Of a stretch of 64,000 nucleotides of DNA, positions 7,837 through 16,699 are shown piece by piece; the stretch's first letter is position 1; every line of letters begins with the position of its first letter. Source of the stretch: Flavobacterium sp. ov086 (GTDB lineage: Bacteria; Bacteroidota; Bacteroidia; Flavobacteriales; Flavobacteriaceae); the NCBI RefSeq assembly GCF_900187965.1, contig NZ_FZNL01000011.1, positions 117,970-181,969 of the forward strand, written 5' to 3'. Both the position numbers and the translations under genes were made by a program. Under the pieces are notes generated by a model. The model had not been told where the DNA came from and ran no database searches. It was given only the letters and a program-made list of their open reading frames with translations.

Positions 7837-8040
7837 ATGAAAAAAAATAATGAAGAGATCATATCTCAAATCGATAACGCTCTATTAAATGTAGAGATGA
7901 ATGATGTTACAAGGGAGCTGTTAATAAGGCTAAAAGAAGAAATTCCAAAAGCAAAAACAAATGAAGAAAAGCTTCAAATAGCGTTTAAATTAATGGAAGT
8001 AATAACTACAGGTGTAGCTATTGCAACCATGTTTCAATGA
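7837..8040 (+). CDS. Small hypothetical protein (67 aa)
   Basis: Not recognised. A charged, helical N-terminal two thirds (NNEEIISQIDNALLNVEMND, TRELLIRLKEEIPKAKTNEE) is followed by a hydrophobic C-terminal tail (MEVITTGVAIATMF) that could be a short membrane or packing helix. It lies between the 311-aa gene and the XRE regulator, 13 bases before the latter's ATG at 8054, so it is almost certainly co-transcribed. Its size and position fit an antitoxin, an immunity peptide or a structural partner of its neighbours, but nothing in its sequence decides this. Confidence 0.55.
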   Translation: MKKNNEEIISQIDNALLNVEMNDVTRELLIRLKEEIPKAKTNEEKLQIAFKLMEVITTGVAIATMFQ

Positions 8041-8053
8041 AAATAATTTTATT

Positions 8054-8368
8054 ATGGAAATAGGTAAAGTAATTAAACTTTTAATCAAAAAACAAAATAT
8101 GAAACAAGTAGAAGTTGCCAAATTAATTGGTAAAAGCCCTACTGCGTTATCACAGATTATTAGCGGTACTTTTAAGCCTCAATCAGAAACACTAGAAAAA
8201 CTTAGTGAAGTTTTAAAAGTACCGGTAGCTGTAATTCATTTTTTGAGTATTTCAGAAAATGATATACCTAAAGAAAAGTTACCGCTTTATAAAATCCTTT
8301 CTCCAAGTATTGAAAATTATTTAATAGAGATTTTTTCGATTGATAAAGAAGATTTGACTTTAAAATAA
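8054..8368 (+). CDS. XRE-family helix-turn-helix regulator
   Basis: 104 aa when started at the ATG at 8054 (MEIGKVIKLLIKKQNMKQVE), preferred over an in-frame ATG at 8021 inside the preceding gene. Residues 5-60 form a Cro/C1-type HTH: MKQVEVAKLIGKSPTALSQI is helix-turn-helix, then ISGTFKPQSETLEKLSEVLK. The C-terminal 45 residues are a short effector or dimerisation tail. A perfect palindrome on the cassette promoter (6807-6825) is its likely operator, which would make the unit autoregulated. A strong hairpin follows the stop. Confidence 0.85.
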   Translation: MEIGKVIKLLIKKQNMKQVEVAKLIGKSPTALSQIISGTFKPQSETLEKLSEVLKVPVAVIHFLSISENDIPKEKLPLYKILSPSIENYLIEIFSIDKEDLTLK

Positions 8369-8380
8369 TAAATAAAACAA

Positions 8381-8411
8381 AAAGGATATCTCTTGAGACT
8401 AGATATCCTTT
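8381..8411. terminator. Bidirectional terminator between XRE cassette and thrC
   Basis: Perfect 11-bp stem AAAGGATATCT/AGATATCCTTT with a 9-base loop, between the convergent XRE gene and thrC. It serves both strands. Confidence 0.75.
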
Positions 8412-8443
8412 GTTTTAATCATTATAAGTGAAAAAGAAAGCTT

Positions 8444-9733
8444 TTATCCTAAGAAATTTTTTAACTCCTCGTAAGTTTTAATCTTCAAACTAACTTTTTC
8501 CTCATTAATTACACTTTCAATTTGTTCTGGAATCGGAAGTGTAATTCCTAAAGCCGGTTCAACAACATCAAGAAATTTAATTGGATGTGCTGTTTCTAAG
8601 AAAATACCAATTGCGTTATCATGTTTTTGCAATTCTTTTTTCAAACCTAAATAACCTACAGCACCATGTGGTTCTGCGATGTAACCATCGACTTGATAGA
8701 TGTTTTTTAAAGCTACAAGTGTTTCTTCATCCGTATAACTGTATGATGAGAAATCTTTTTCGAAAGCTTTTAAATCATTATTGTATAATTCCTGAATTCT
8801 GATAAAGTTACTTGGGTTTCCAACGTCCATTGCGTTAGAAATTGTTGCTTTAGAAGGTTTTGGATCATATTTTCCGTTTTCTAAGAATCTAGGTACAGTA
8901 TCGTTTACGTTTGTAGAAGCTACGAAATGTTCAATTGGTAGTCCTAATCTTTTTGCCATAATTCCCGCGCAGATATTCCCGAAATTCCCACTTGGACAAG
9001 AGAAAATCAACGGTTTGTTTTGGCTTTTCAACGCTTTGTAAGCAAAGAAGAAATAGAACATTTGCGGTAACCAACGTGCAATATTTATAGAATTTGCCGA
9101 AGTCAGGTTTTTATGCGCCAGACTTTCGTCTAAAAATGCTTTTTTTACCATATCCTGGCAATCATCAAAAACACCATCTACTTCAAGTGCTTTTATGTTT
9201 TGTCCTAAAGTCGTTAATTGTTTTTCCTGAATATCACTCACTTTTCCTGACGGATATAAAATGACAACATCAACGCCGTCAACACCCAGAAATCCGCTTG
9301 CAACCGCACCGCCAGTATCTCCGGAAGTTGCTACTAAAACGGTATTTTTGCTGTTTTTTTTATCTTTATTAAAATACGCCAGACAACGTGACATAAATCG
9401 CGCTCCAACGTCTTTAAAAGCCATTGTTGGTCCGTGGAATAATTCTAACGAATAAATGCCGTTTTCAACTTCCACAACCGGAAAATCAAAAGACAAAGTC
9501 TCTTTTATAATTTCTCTTAAATTGTCCTCCGGAATTTCATCACCCACAAATTGCTGAATCACATCAAAAGCGATATCGTTGTGGGTTAAATTTTCGATTA
9601 CATTAAAAAATGCAGGATTTAATGGCGTAATAGTTTGCGGAAAATACAATCCTTTATCACTCGCTAATCCTTGTATCACAGCTTCTTTGAACGAAACTTC
9701 AGGTGCATTATGGTTTAAACTATAGTATTTCAT
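8444..9733 (-). CDS. thrC: Threonine synthase
   Basis: Last step of threonine synthesis: O-phospho-L-homoserine to L-threonine, PLP-dependent, cytosolic. 429 aa, the usual length of the type with an N-terminal MKYYSLNHNAPEVSFKEAV segment. The PLP lysine is K107 in GPTMAFKDVGARF; the phosphate-binding ATSGDTGGAVASGF loop follows at about 134. Third gene of the thrA-thrB-thrC order on this strand. The 443-base gap to thrB is filled with repeat elements, yet no promoter was found in it. Confidence 0.95.
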   Translation of the reverse strand: MKYYSLNHNAPEVSFKEAVIQGLASDKGLYFPQTITPLNPAFFNVIENLTHNDIAFDVIQQFVGDEIPEDNLREIIKETLSFDFPVVEVENGIYSLELFHGPTMAFKDVGARFMSRCLAYFNKDKKNSKNTVLVATSGDTGGAVASGFLGVDGVDVVILYPSGKVSDIQEKQLTTLGQNIKALEVDGVFDDCQDMVKKAFLDESLAHKNLTSANSINIARWLPQMFYFFFAYKALKSQNKPLIFSCPSGNFGNICAGIMAKRLGLPIEHFVASTNVNDTVPRFLENGKYDPKPSKATISNAMDVGNPSNFIRIQELYNNDLKAFEKDFSSYSYTDEETLVALKNIYQVDGYIAEPHGAVGYLGLKKELQKHDNAIGIFLETAHPIKFLDVVEPALGITLPIPEQIESVINEEKVSLKIKTYEELKNFLG

Positions 9734-10176
9734 GGTTTATTTTAGATTTTAGATTTTAGATTCTTAAAAATAAATTCCAAATTTTTAAAATTCCAAATTC
9801 CAATGGTTGTTTTATTTAACCGCAAAGAGCGCAAGGAAATTGTTTCTTTTGAAAACGCAGAGATCGCAACGCTTTGTGGTGATGTTTTTTTATTTCAATG
9901 ATTTTTAATTAAGCGTCTTTTTTGTCATTTCGACGGAGGAGACTCGAGCGATAGCGACTGGCGAAGCAAATCCTCGCGAGTAGCTCCGCAATGAGAGTCT
10001 AATCTTTGTCGAGTTTCTTGCGAGAATTTCTCCCTTCGGTCGAAATGACAAACTGTTCGTGTATTATCTTTGTGTGCTATACTTTGCGCGGACTTCGACT
10101 TCGCTCAGCCTGACAAACGGAATTATTTAAATTAACAATCTCACAATCCAATTTGTGTAAATTCGTGCAATTCGTG
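9734..10176. repeat. Repeat-filled intergenic region between thrB and thrC
   Basis: Contains tandem TTTTAGATTTTAGAT runs (about 9740-9765), AACCGCAAAGAGCGCAAGG repeat pieces (about 9818-9880), the element at 9921-10052, a piece of a second family (CTTCGACTTCGCTCAGCC near 10095-10113), and a GTAAATTCGTGCAATTCGTG piece near 10158-10177 just before the thrB stop. No ORF of note was found. Confidence 0.6.
9921..10052. repeat. 132-bp palindromic element with 14-bp perfect ends
   Basis: TTTGTCATTTCGAC (9921-9934) and its exact complement GTCGAAATGACAAA (10039-10052) bound an element with an inner imperfect palindrome (GGAGACTCGAG..., CTCGCGAGTAGCTCCGC). This family is widespread between genes in Flavobacterium and relatives. 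It is GC-richer than the flanks and should fold into a long hairpin in RNA. Confidence 0.7.
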
Positions 10177-11109
10177 TTATATAATTCTTACGCCATCAGG
10201 ATTAATTTTCGAAACGTGAATTTCATATGGTAAATTCATGTTTTCGTAAACCTCGCTCATGGCTTTGGCGATTTGGTCTGCGGTATTTTTTCCTCTGCTT
10301 AAAGCAAAAATCGACGGACCGGAACCTGAAATCCCAGAACCTAAAGCGCCGTTTTCCAAAGCCGTTTGTTTGATTAAATCAAATCCCGGAATCAAAACAC
10401 TTCTTAAAGGTTCCACGATTTCGTCATGAAGTGATCTTCCGATTAAATCGTAATCTTTGGTGTATAATCCCGCTATTAATCCGCCTACATTTCCCCATTG
10501 CATAATCGCACTTTTTAGGGAAACATTTTGTTTCAGTACCGAACGTGCATCAGATGTTTTCAACTCAATTTGAGGATGAACAACCGTTGCATATAATTCC
10601 TCAGGACTATCAATTCTGATAATATCAAGCGGAGCATAACTTCTTACCAATGTAAAACCTCCCAAAAGGGCAGGAGCAACGTTGTCAGCATGTGCGTTTC
10701 CGCTGGCTAATTTTTCGCCTTGCATGGCAAATTGCACCAAATCTTTACGAGAATACGGTTTTCCTAATAATTCATTTATTCCAAAAACTGCTCCGGCAGA
10801 ACTTGCAGCGCTGCTTCCAATTCCGCTTCCGGCTTTGATATTTTTATAAATTTCAATTTCAAATCCAAAATCAATCGGGTTAAAATGGCTTTCATAAGCT
10901 TCTAACATTGCAAGAGCCGCAACTCCCGAAACATTTTTCTCGGTTTCCAAAGGCAAATCGGCACCAACAATTTTAGTAATACGAACTCCTTTTTGAGCTG
11001 CTTTTCGAACAATCATTTCGTCACCCGCATTGTCTAAGCAAAGTCCAAGTACGTCAAATCCGCATGAGAGATTTGCAATTGTAGCGGGACAGAATAATTT
11101 TATTTCCAT
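10177..11109 (-). CDS. thrB: Homoserine kinase
   Basis: ATP-dependent phosphorylation of homoserine, penultimate step of threonine synthesis. 310 aa GHMP-kinase: the N-terminal substrate region (CPATIANLSCGFDVLGLCLD), the ATP loop KAGSGIGSSAASSAGAVFG (about 92-110) and the C-terminal GSGISGSGPSIFAL motif are all present. It lies between thrA and thrC on the same strand, separated from thrA by an inverted repeat of about 160 bases, so it is probably read from the thrA promoter. Confidence 0.95.
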   Translation of the reverse strand: MEIKLFCPATIANLSCGFDVLGLCLDNAGDEMIVRKAAQKGVRITKIVGADLPLETEKNVSGVAALAMLEAYESHFNPIDFGFEIEIYKNIKAGSGIGSSAASSAGAVFGINELLGKPYSRKDLVQFAMQGEKLASGNAHADNVAPALLGGFTLVRSYAPLDIIRIDSPEELYATVVHPQIELKTSDARSVLKQNVSLKSAIMQWGNVGGLIAGLYTKDYDLIGRSLHDEIVEPLRSVLIPGFDLIKQTALENGALGSGISGSGPSIFALSRGKNTADQIAKAMSEVYENMNLPYEIHVSKINPDGVRII

Positions 11110-11119
11110 TTTTTGTTGT

Positions 11120-11278
11120 TTCAGGTTTCAGGTTTAAAGTTTAAGTTGTCAAACTTTGTGAGTTTAACCGCAAAGTTCGCAAGGTTTTTTCGCAAAGGAC
11201 ACAAGAAAAAAACAAAGCTTTGCGAACCTTGCGTAGCTCTTTGTAAACTTTGCGGTTAAATTTTAAACCTGAAACAAA
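11120..11278. repeat. Nested inverted repeat between thrA and thrB
   Basis: Outer arms GTTTCAGGTTTAAA and TTTAAACCTGAAAC, and inner arms TTAACCGCAAAGTT and AACTTTGCGGTTAA, enclose CGCAAGG/CCTTGCG pieces. This is the CGCAAAG repeat family seen also at 29152-29277 and 63469-63623. It could fold into a long hairpin within the thr mRNA. Confidence 0.65.
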
Positions 11279-11281
11279 ATT

Positions 11282-13729
11282 TTATATGTTTCCTATTCTA
11301 ATAACGTCAGCAAAAATTCCTGAAGCGGTAACTGCTGCTCCGGCTCCGGCGCCTTTGATTAATAAAGGCTGATCTACGTAACGATCTGTGTAGAAAAGTA
11401 CGATATTGTCTTTTCCTTCCAGATTGTAAAACGGGTGATCTTTTGGGATGAATTGTAATCCTACGCTTGCTTTTCCGTTTTCGAATTGTGCTACGTATTT
11501 CAATCTTGAATCTTTGGCTAAAGCTTCTTCGTAGATTTTCTCAAAATGCGAAGCGTGTTTAATCAGCGAAGCAAAAAAGTCTTCGTTATTTGTTGTTTCG
11601 AGACATTCTGCAGGCAGGAACGATTCGTTTGCAATGGCGTCAATATCCATTTCGTAACCGCTTTCGCGAATTAAAATCAGGATTTTACGCGCAACGTCGA
11701 TTCCGCTTAAGTCAATTTTTGGATCAGGTTCTGTAAACCCTTGAACTCCGGCTTCTTTTACAACATCGTGAAAAGAATTATTGGTATCAAAATTATTGAA
11801 AATGAAGTTTAGACTTCCTGATAAAACTGCCTGGATTTTATGCACTTTATCGCCAGAAGCAATTAGGTTTTTTACGGTATCGATAATTGGTAATCCTGCT
11901 CCAACATTGGTTTCAAACAAAAATGGAGCATTATATTGGCGTGATAAACTTTTCAGTTTTTTATAATTGTCGTATGCTGATGAACAGGCAATTTTATTAC
12001 AAGTTACAACGGCAATACTTTCTTTTAAGAATTTTTCGTAAGTTTCAGAAACGCTTGCATTTGCAGTAATATCCACAAAAATACTGTTACGTAAATTCAG
12101 TTCTTTGGCACGTGCAATAAATTCTGTCGGAATAGCGTGTTCCCCTTTGTCTAATGCCGATTTCCAGTCTTTTAGAGAAATTCCATCTTCGTCAAAAAGC
12201 ATTTTTCTTGAGTTTGACAATGCAATTACGCGAACATTAATCTTCAAATTATCCTTTAAGAACTTTCTTTGATTGTGAATTTGTTCGATGAATTTTTCAC
12301 CTACATTTCCAACACCCATTACGAATAAATTCAGCTGTTTTGTGTTTTCTTCAAAGAAGTTTTCGTGCAAAGTGTTCAATGCTTTTTTAACGTCTCTTTC
12401 GTTGATTACAGTCGAGATATTACGCTCAGAAGCACCTTGCGCAATGGCACGGATATTTACGTTGTTTTTTCCTAAAGTACTAAACATTCTTCCGCTTAAA
12501 CCTTGGTGGTTTTTCATGTTTTCGCCTACCAAAGCTATAATGCAAAGATCTTTTTCTACAATTGCAGGATCGATTTTGTTTTGTAAAATCTCCACTTCAA
12601 AAGCTTTATTAATCGCAGCTTCGGCATTTTCTGCATCTGAATTTAAAATTCCGATACAAATTGAATGTTCAGAAGAAGCCTGAGTAATAAAAATAACATT
12701 GATTTTTTCCTGAGACAATACTTCGAATAAACGCTTTGATGAACCCGAAACTCCAATCATTCCAGGACCTTCAAGTGTTACAAGCGAAATATGATCGATA
12801 TGGCTGATTCCTTTTACAACAGTATCTTTTGATGAAACCTGACTGGAAATTAAAGTTCCTACAGCTTCCGGTTCAAAAGTATTTTTGATTAAAATTGGAA
12901 TATTTTTTCTTAAAACCGGCTGAATTGTTGGTGGATACAACACTTTTGCACCAAAATGCGACAATTCCATTGCCTCTTGGTAAGATATATTCGCAATTGG
13001 TCGTGCTTGTTTTACAATTTTTGGGTTTGCAGTAAACATACCGTTTACATCAGTCCAGATTTCTAATTGAGATGCCTGAAGTGCTCCTGCAATAATTGCA
13101 GCAGTATAATCAGAACCTCCACGGCCAAGAGTTGTAGTGATTCCGTCTAGAGTTTGAGATATGAAACCCGGTAAAATATTGATTTGCGATTGATTTCCTC
13201 CAAAATATTCCTGAATCAATTGATTCGAAACTTCGAAATTTACAACTGCTTTACTAAAATTGTTATTGGTCTTGATTAATTCGCGGCTGTCTTTGTAAAC
13301 TACATTTTTGTCAATTTGCTGATACGCCTGAGCGATAATATATGACGAAAGTAACTCTCCAAAACTTAAAATGGTGTCAGCTGTTCTTGGAGATAATTCG
13401 CCTAATAAAAAGCAACCGTCCAATAAAGTTTCAAGATGATTGATAATTCTTTTTACGTGGCTTAATAAGCTGCTTTGTTCGCTTACCGGAATTAATTCCT
13501 TTAAAGTGTCAAGGTGTTTTTTCTCGATTTCGGCAACAATTTCTCTGAAGCTTTCGTCGTTTGCAGCTGCTTTTGATGCCGCTAATTGCAATAAATCAGT
13601 CACTTTGCTTAAAGCAGAAACTACAATAGCTAATTTATCTTGTTTAGAATTTTGTTTTATTATTTCGAGAACGAGTTTTATATTTTGAGCATTGGCAACC
13701 GAAGTTCCGCCAAATTTTAATACTTTCAT
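11282..13729 (-). CDS. thrA: Bifunctional aspartate kinase / homoserine dehydrogenase I
   Basis: 815 aa. The N-terminal aspartokinase (KFGGTSVANAQN at residues 5-16; FGAKVLYPPTIQPV near 255) phosphorylates aspartate. Central ACT regulatory domains follow (about 315-460, with GPGMIGVSGSSKRLFEVLSQ and GENMKNHQGLSGRMF). The C-terminal homoserine dehydrogenase begins at the NAD(P) loop VMGVGNVGEKF (about 468) and includes the catalytic region VQGFTEPDPKIDLSGIDVARK. ACT domains imply threonine feedback inhibition, as known for ThrA. First gene of thrABC; a threonine-rich leader peptide upstream (13914-14015) indicates control by attenuation too. Confidence 0.96.
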   Translation of the reverse strand: MKVLKFGGTSVANAQNIKLVLEIIKQNSKQDKLAIVVSALSKVTDLLQLAASKAAANDESFREIVAEIEKKHLDTLKELIPVSEQSSLLSHVKRIINHLETLLDGCFLLGELSPRTADTILSFGELLSSYIIAQAYQQIDKNVVYKDSRELIKTNNNFSKAVVNFEVSNQLIQEYFGGNQSQINILPGFISQTLDGITTTLGRGGSDYTAAIIAGALQASQLEIWTDVNGMFTANPKIVKQARPIANISYQEAMELSHFGAKVLYPPTIQPVLRKNIPILIKNTFEPEAVGTLISSQVSSKDTVVKGISHIDHISLVTLEGPGMIGVSGSSKRLFEVLSQEKINVIFITQASSEHSICIGILNSDAENAEAAINKAFEVEILQNKIDPAIVEKDLCIIALVGENMKNHQGLSGRMFSTLGKNNVNIRAIAQGASERNISTVINERDVKKALNTLHENFFEENTKQLNLFVMGVGNVGEKFIEQIHNQRKFLKDNLKINVRVIALSNSRKMLFDEDGISLKDWKSALDKGEHAIPTEFIARAKELNLRNSIFVDITANASVSETYEKFLKESIAVVTCNKIACSSAYDNYKKLKSLSRQYNAPFLFETNVGAGLPIIDTVKNLIASGDKVHKIQAVLSGSLNFIFNNFDTNNSFHDVVKEAGVQGFTEPDPKIDLSGIDVARKILILIRESGYEMDIDAIANESFLPAECLETTNNEDFFASLIKHASHFEKIYEEALAKDSRLKYVAQFENGKASVGLQFIPKDHPFYNLEGKDNIVLFYTDRYVDQPLLIKGAGAGAAVTASGIFADVIRIGNI

Positions 13730-13904
13730 TTTGATGTTTTTTAATAAGGTGCAAAGATTTTGAGTAACAAAGGTTCAAAGGTTATCAACTGTGAACTGAA
13801 ACTGAAAACTGCGACTTTTTTTTTCTTTGTAAATGTTTTTTATGTATCCAATGCCTTTCTTCTTTCAAGAAAAAAAGTATAGATAACCAGGATTATATGT
13901 AAAA

Positions 13905-13917
13905 TGTATACCCCTAA
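13905..13917 (-). promoter_or_regulatory. Small GC hairpin overlapping the leader stop codon
   Basis: CCCCTTAGGGG is a 4-bp GC stem with a 3-base loop spanning the last Pro codon and TAG stop of the thr leader ORF. It has no downstream U run, so it is not a normal terminator; it may be one arm of the attenuator switch. No classical rho-independent attenuator was found between here and thrA. Confidence 0.35.
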
Positions 13918-14015
13918 GGGGTAGTAGTTGTTGTAGTAGAAATAATTGTAGCAGCAATTGCAACTCTAGTTTGAGTTGTCATTGAAGATTGATATTTTGC
14001 GCTGTTACTTTTCAT
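13914..14015 (-). CDS. thrL: thr operon leader peptide (33 aa, Thr/Ile-rich)
   Basis: Minus-strand ORF MKSNSAKYQS..., ending TIISTTTTTTP and TAG. It has six consecutive Thr codons preceded by ATT ATT Ile codons, and ten Thr in total in 33 residues. It starts 12 bases after a good TAnnTTTG box and lies 184 bases upstream of thrA. This is the layout of the enterobacterial thrL leader, where ribosome stalling at Thr/Ile codons relieves premature termination. Function as an attenuator is inference from codon content and position, but the codon run is very unlikely by chance. Confidence 0.85.
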   Translation of the reverse strand: MKSNSAKYQSSMTTQTRVAIAATIISTTTTTTP

Positions 14016-14458
14016 TTTTGATTTTTCAAAAGTACAGTTTTTTATAAAAGTTAAAAACCTTTAATGTCTTTTTTACGAATATTTTAATAATTCAAATCTC
14101 ATGAAATTAATATTGAGTTTTTGTCAGGATAGATTATGATAAATTGATGGATTCGTATATTTAGATGTGTTTTTGCTGAGGTCAGTAAGAGTTAATAGCT
14201 TGGTTTTTAAGAAAAATGCTTCGAAATAAAGCTAATTTAGCCTATATGGTAAGTAGGAATTGGTTTTTTTTGATTTTTGTTTCTGCATTCTAAAAAAATA
14301 ATTTCCCGAAAGCAAAATAAGGAGTTGATTTTGTGTGATTAGTATTGTGAAAAAGTTAAAAGTGGAGAATTTGTATTGGTCTAATTTTAATTATTATGAA
14401 CAAATGTTGCTTTTTAATATTGATTTGTTGAATTTTGGGATCTAAAATTATAAACATC
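14016..14458. other. Divergent regulatory region between thr leader and hutH-like gene
   Basis: Carries the thr promoter on the minus strand (14027-14034) and must hold the promoter of the hutH-like gene on the plus strand, for which no clear -33/-7 pair was seen. No further ORF or repeat was recognised. Confidence 0.5.
14027..14034 (-). promoter_or_regulatory. -7 element (TACTTTTG) of the thr operon
   Basis: Minus-strand TACTTTTG fits the Bacteroidota TAnnTTTG consensus and would place the transcript start a few bases before the leader peptide ATG at 14015. A -33 TTG is not obvious (TTT at the expected spacing). Confidence 0.6.
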
Positions 14459-15973
14459 ATGAGAGAAATCCATTATATAAGTACAGAAACTTTAGGTTTA
14501 GAAGCTTTACAAGAAATTATTGTAAATCAAAAAACACTTGAATTATCAGAAGAAGCTAAGGTAAATGTGCAAAAGTGCCGAGATTATTTAGATAAAAAAA
14601 TGGCTTCACATTCTGAACCTATTTATGGTATCAATACAGGTTTTGGATCACTTTGTAATGTGAAAATCTCAAATGAAAATTTATCACAACTTCAGGAAAA
14701 CCTGGTAAAATCGCATGCATGCGGAACTGGGGAAGAAGTTCCAGCTGAGATTGTAAAAATAATGTTATTGCTTAAAATTCAATCTTTAAGTTATGGACAT
14801 TCAGGGATTCAATTACAGACTTTACAACGTTTGGTTGATTTCTATAATAATGATATTCTACCTATAATTTATACACAGGGTTCACTTGGAGCTTCTGGAG
14901 ATTTAGCGCCATTGGCACATTTATCTTTACCTTTATTAGGAGAAGGAGAAGTGCTTTTTGAAGGTAAAAAAGTAGCTTCTGCCGAAGTTTTGAAACATTT
15001 TAACTGGGAACCAATCGTTTTACAGTCAAAAGAAGGTTTAGCATTATTAAACGGAACTCAGTTTATGAGCGCTTATGGAGCTCATATTTTATTGAAAGCT
15101 TATAAATATTCTTATTTAGCTGATTTAATTGGAACAATTTCTTTAGAAGGTTTTGATGGAAGAATTGAGCCTTTCAACGAATTGATCCATTTTATACGTC
15201 CTCACAAAGGTCAAATTGTTACGGCTCAACGTGTCAATGAGTTTTTAGAAGGAAGTGAAATCATTGCACAGGAGAAAAAACACGTTCAGGATCCGTATTC
15301 TTTCCGTTGTATTCCTCAGGTTCATGGTGCTTCTAAAGATGCGATTGATTACGTTAGAAAAGTATTCAAAACCGAAATTAATTCGGTTACAGATAATCCA
15401 AATATATTTATTGAATCAGATCAGATTATCTCTGGAGGAAATTTCCACGGACAACCTTTAGCCTTAGCTTTAGATTTTATGGCAATTGCGTTGGCTGAAT
15501 TAGGAAGTATTTCTGAAAGAAGAACATACCAATTGATCTCAGGTTTGCGTAATCTTCCGGCATTTTTGGTGGATAATCCGGGATTAAATTCAGGATTTAT
15601 GATTCCACAATATACTGCTGCAAGTATTGCAAGTCAGAATAAACAATTGGCAACTCCGTCAAGTATTGATAGTATTGTTTCTAGTAACGGACAAGAAGAT
15701 CATGTAAGTATGGGAGCAAATGGAGCTACAAAAGCATTGCGTGTTATGGATAATTTAGAGCGTATTTTGGCTATTGAATTAATGAATGCTTCTCAGGCAA
15801 TTGCTTACAGAGCGCCTTTAAAATCTAGTGATTTCATCGAAATGTTTTTGAACAGCTACAGAGAAGTTGTGCCTTTGGTAAAAGAGGATAGAATCTTACA
15901 TTATGACATAGAAAAAACGGTGGTATTTCTGAATAGTTTCCAAATTGAAAACGATTTGTTAACAATGGCTTAA
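14459..15973 (+). CDS. hutH: Histidine ammonia-lyase family enzyme
   Basis: Removes ammonia from histidine to give urocanate using an MIO cofactor made autocatalytically from Ala-Ser-Gly. 504 aa from the ATG at 14459; a TTG 24 bases upstream is less likely. The MIO triad is A145-S146-G147 in GSLGASGDLAPLAHL; the catalytic Tyr lies in YGINTGFGSL (about 56-65). The selectivity pair reads Ser85-His86 (LVKSHACG), as in histidine lyases rather than tyrosine lyases. No hutU, hutI or hutG is nearby; the gene is followed instead by the DUF47-Pit pair after a 48-base gap. Other aromatic amino acids as substrates remain possible. Confidence 0.88.
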   Translation: MREIHYISTETLGLEALQEIIVNQKTLELSEEAKVNVQKCRDYLDKKMASHSEPIYGINTGFGSLCNVKISNENLSQLQENLVKSHACGTGEEVPAEIVKIMLLLKIQSLSYGHSGIQLQTLQRLVDFYNNDILPIIYTQGSLGASGDLAPLAHLSLPLLGEGEVLFEGKKVASAEVLKHFNWEPIVLQSKEGLALLNGTQFMSAYGAHILLKAYKYSYLADLIGTISLEGFDGRIEPFNELIHFIRPHKGQIVTAQRVNEFLEGSEIIAQEKKHVQDPYSFRCIPQVHGASKDAIDYVRKVFKTEINSVTDNPNIFIESDQIISGGNFHGQPLALALDFMAIALAELGSISERRTYQLISGLRNLPAFLVDNPGLNSGFMIPQYTAASIASQNKQLATPSSIDSIVSSNGQEDHVSMGANGATKALRVMDNLERILAIELMNASQAIAYRAPLKSSDFIEMFLNSYREVVPLVKEDRILHYDIEKTVVFLNSFQIENDLLTMA

Positions 15974-16021
15974 CATGACAAAGTAATAATGAAGTAATTT
16001 TGCACTATCAAAAATAAAAAA

Positions 16022-16666
16022 ATGTCAATAAACAGTATTTTCCAATTTTTAGTGCCGAAAGACAAGAAATTCTTTCCACTTTTTGAAGAGGCTTCAAGCA
16101 ATTTAATTGAATTAGCTTCTAATTTACACGAAGCTGTAAATCTTCCTTTAAAAGAAAGAGAAGTTCTTTTTCAGAAAATTGATGAATTAGAGCAAAAAGG
16201 AGAAGACATTACACGTCAAACCAATCTTGAATTGAGCAGAAATTTCATTACTCCATTCGATAGAGAGGATATTCATACATTAATTACTTCAATTGATAAC
16301 GTTGCTGATTACCTTCACGGTGCAGCAAGCAGAATGAGATTATATCAAGTTGATAAGATTACAAAATCTATCAGAAAGATGACAGAAATCAACCTTGAAG
16401 CTTGTCAAAACATTGACAGTGCTGTAAAAGAGTTGAGCAACTTGAAAAACATGAACATTATTAAAGAAGCTTGTGCTAGAATTAATAAACTAGAAAACAA
16501 ATCTGATAACGTTTATAACAAAGCAGTTTTTGAAATTTTTGAAAACGAAACAGACGCTAAAAATATTATTAAATATAAAGAGGTGTTATCTGTTTTAGAA
16601 TCAGCAACTGACAAATGTAAGAGTGTTGCGAACATACTGGAATCTATTTCTGTAAAACATTCTTAA
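16022..16666 (+). CDS. DUF47 / PhoU-like phosphate transport accessory protein
   Basis: 214-aa all-helical protein with no membrane segments; the pattern LFEEASSNLIELASNLHEAV ... FITPFDREDIHTLITSIDNV is characteristic of the DUF47 (PhoU-like, TIGR00153) family that is paired with Pit transporters. It is thought to modulate the transporter or phosphate signalling. The Pit gene starts 33 bases downstream, a conserved two-gene arrangement. Confidence 0.92.
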   Translation: MSINSIFQFLVPKDKKFFPLFEEASSNLIELASNLHEAVNLPLKEREVLFQKIDELEQKGEDITRQTNLELSRNFITPFDREDIHTLITSIDNVADYLHGAASRMRLYQVDKITKSIRKMTEINLEACQNIDSAVKELSNLKNMNIIKEACARINKLENKSDNVYNKAVFEIFENETDAKNIIKYKEVLSVLESATDKCKSVANILESISVKHS

Positions 16667-16699
16667 ATTCAATTTATTTCATTCTGAAGTTATAATTTT

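Noticed and set aside
13800..13870. Classical rho-independent attenuator for thrA
   Set aside because: Only a short TTTCTT/AAGAAA stem without a following U tract was found; not enough to call a terminator.
14435..14458. TTG start for the hutH-like gene
   Set aside because: The ATG at 14459 begins the conserved part and avoids an uncommon start codon.
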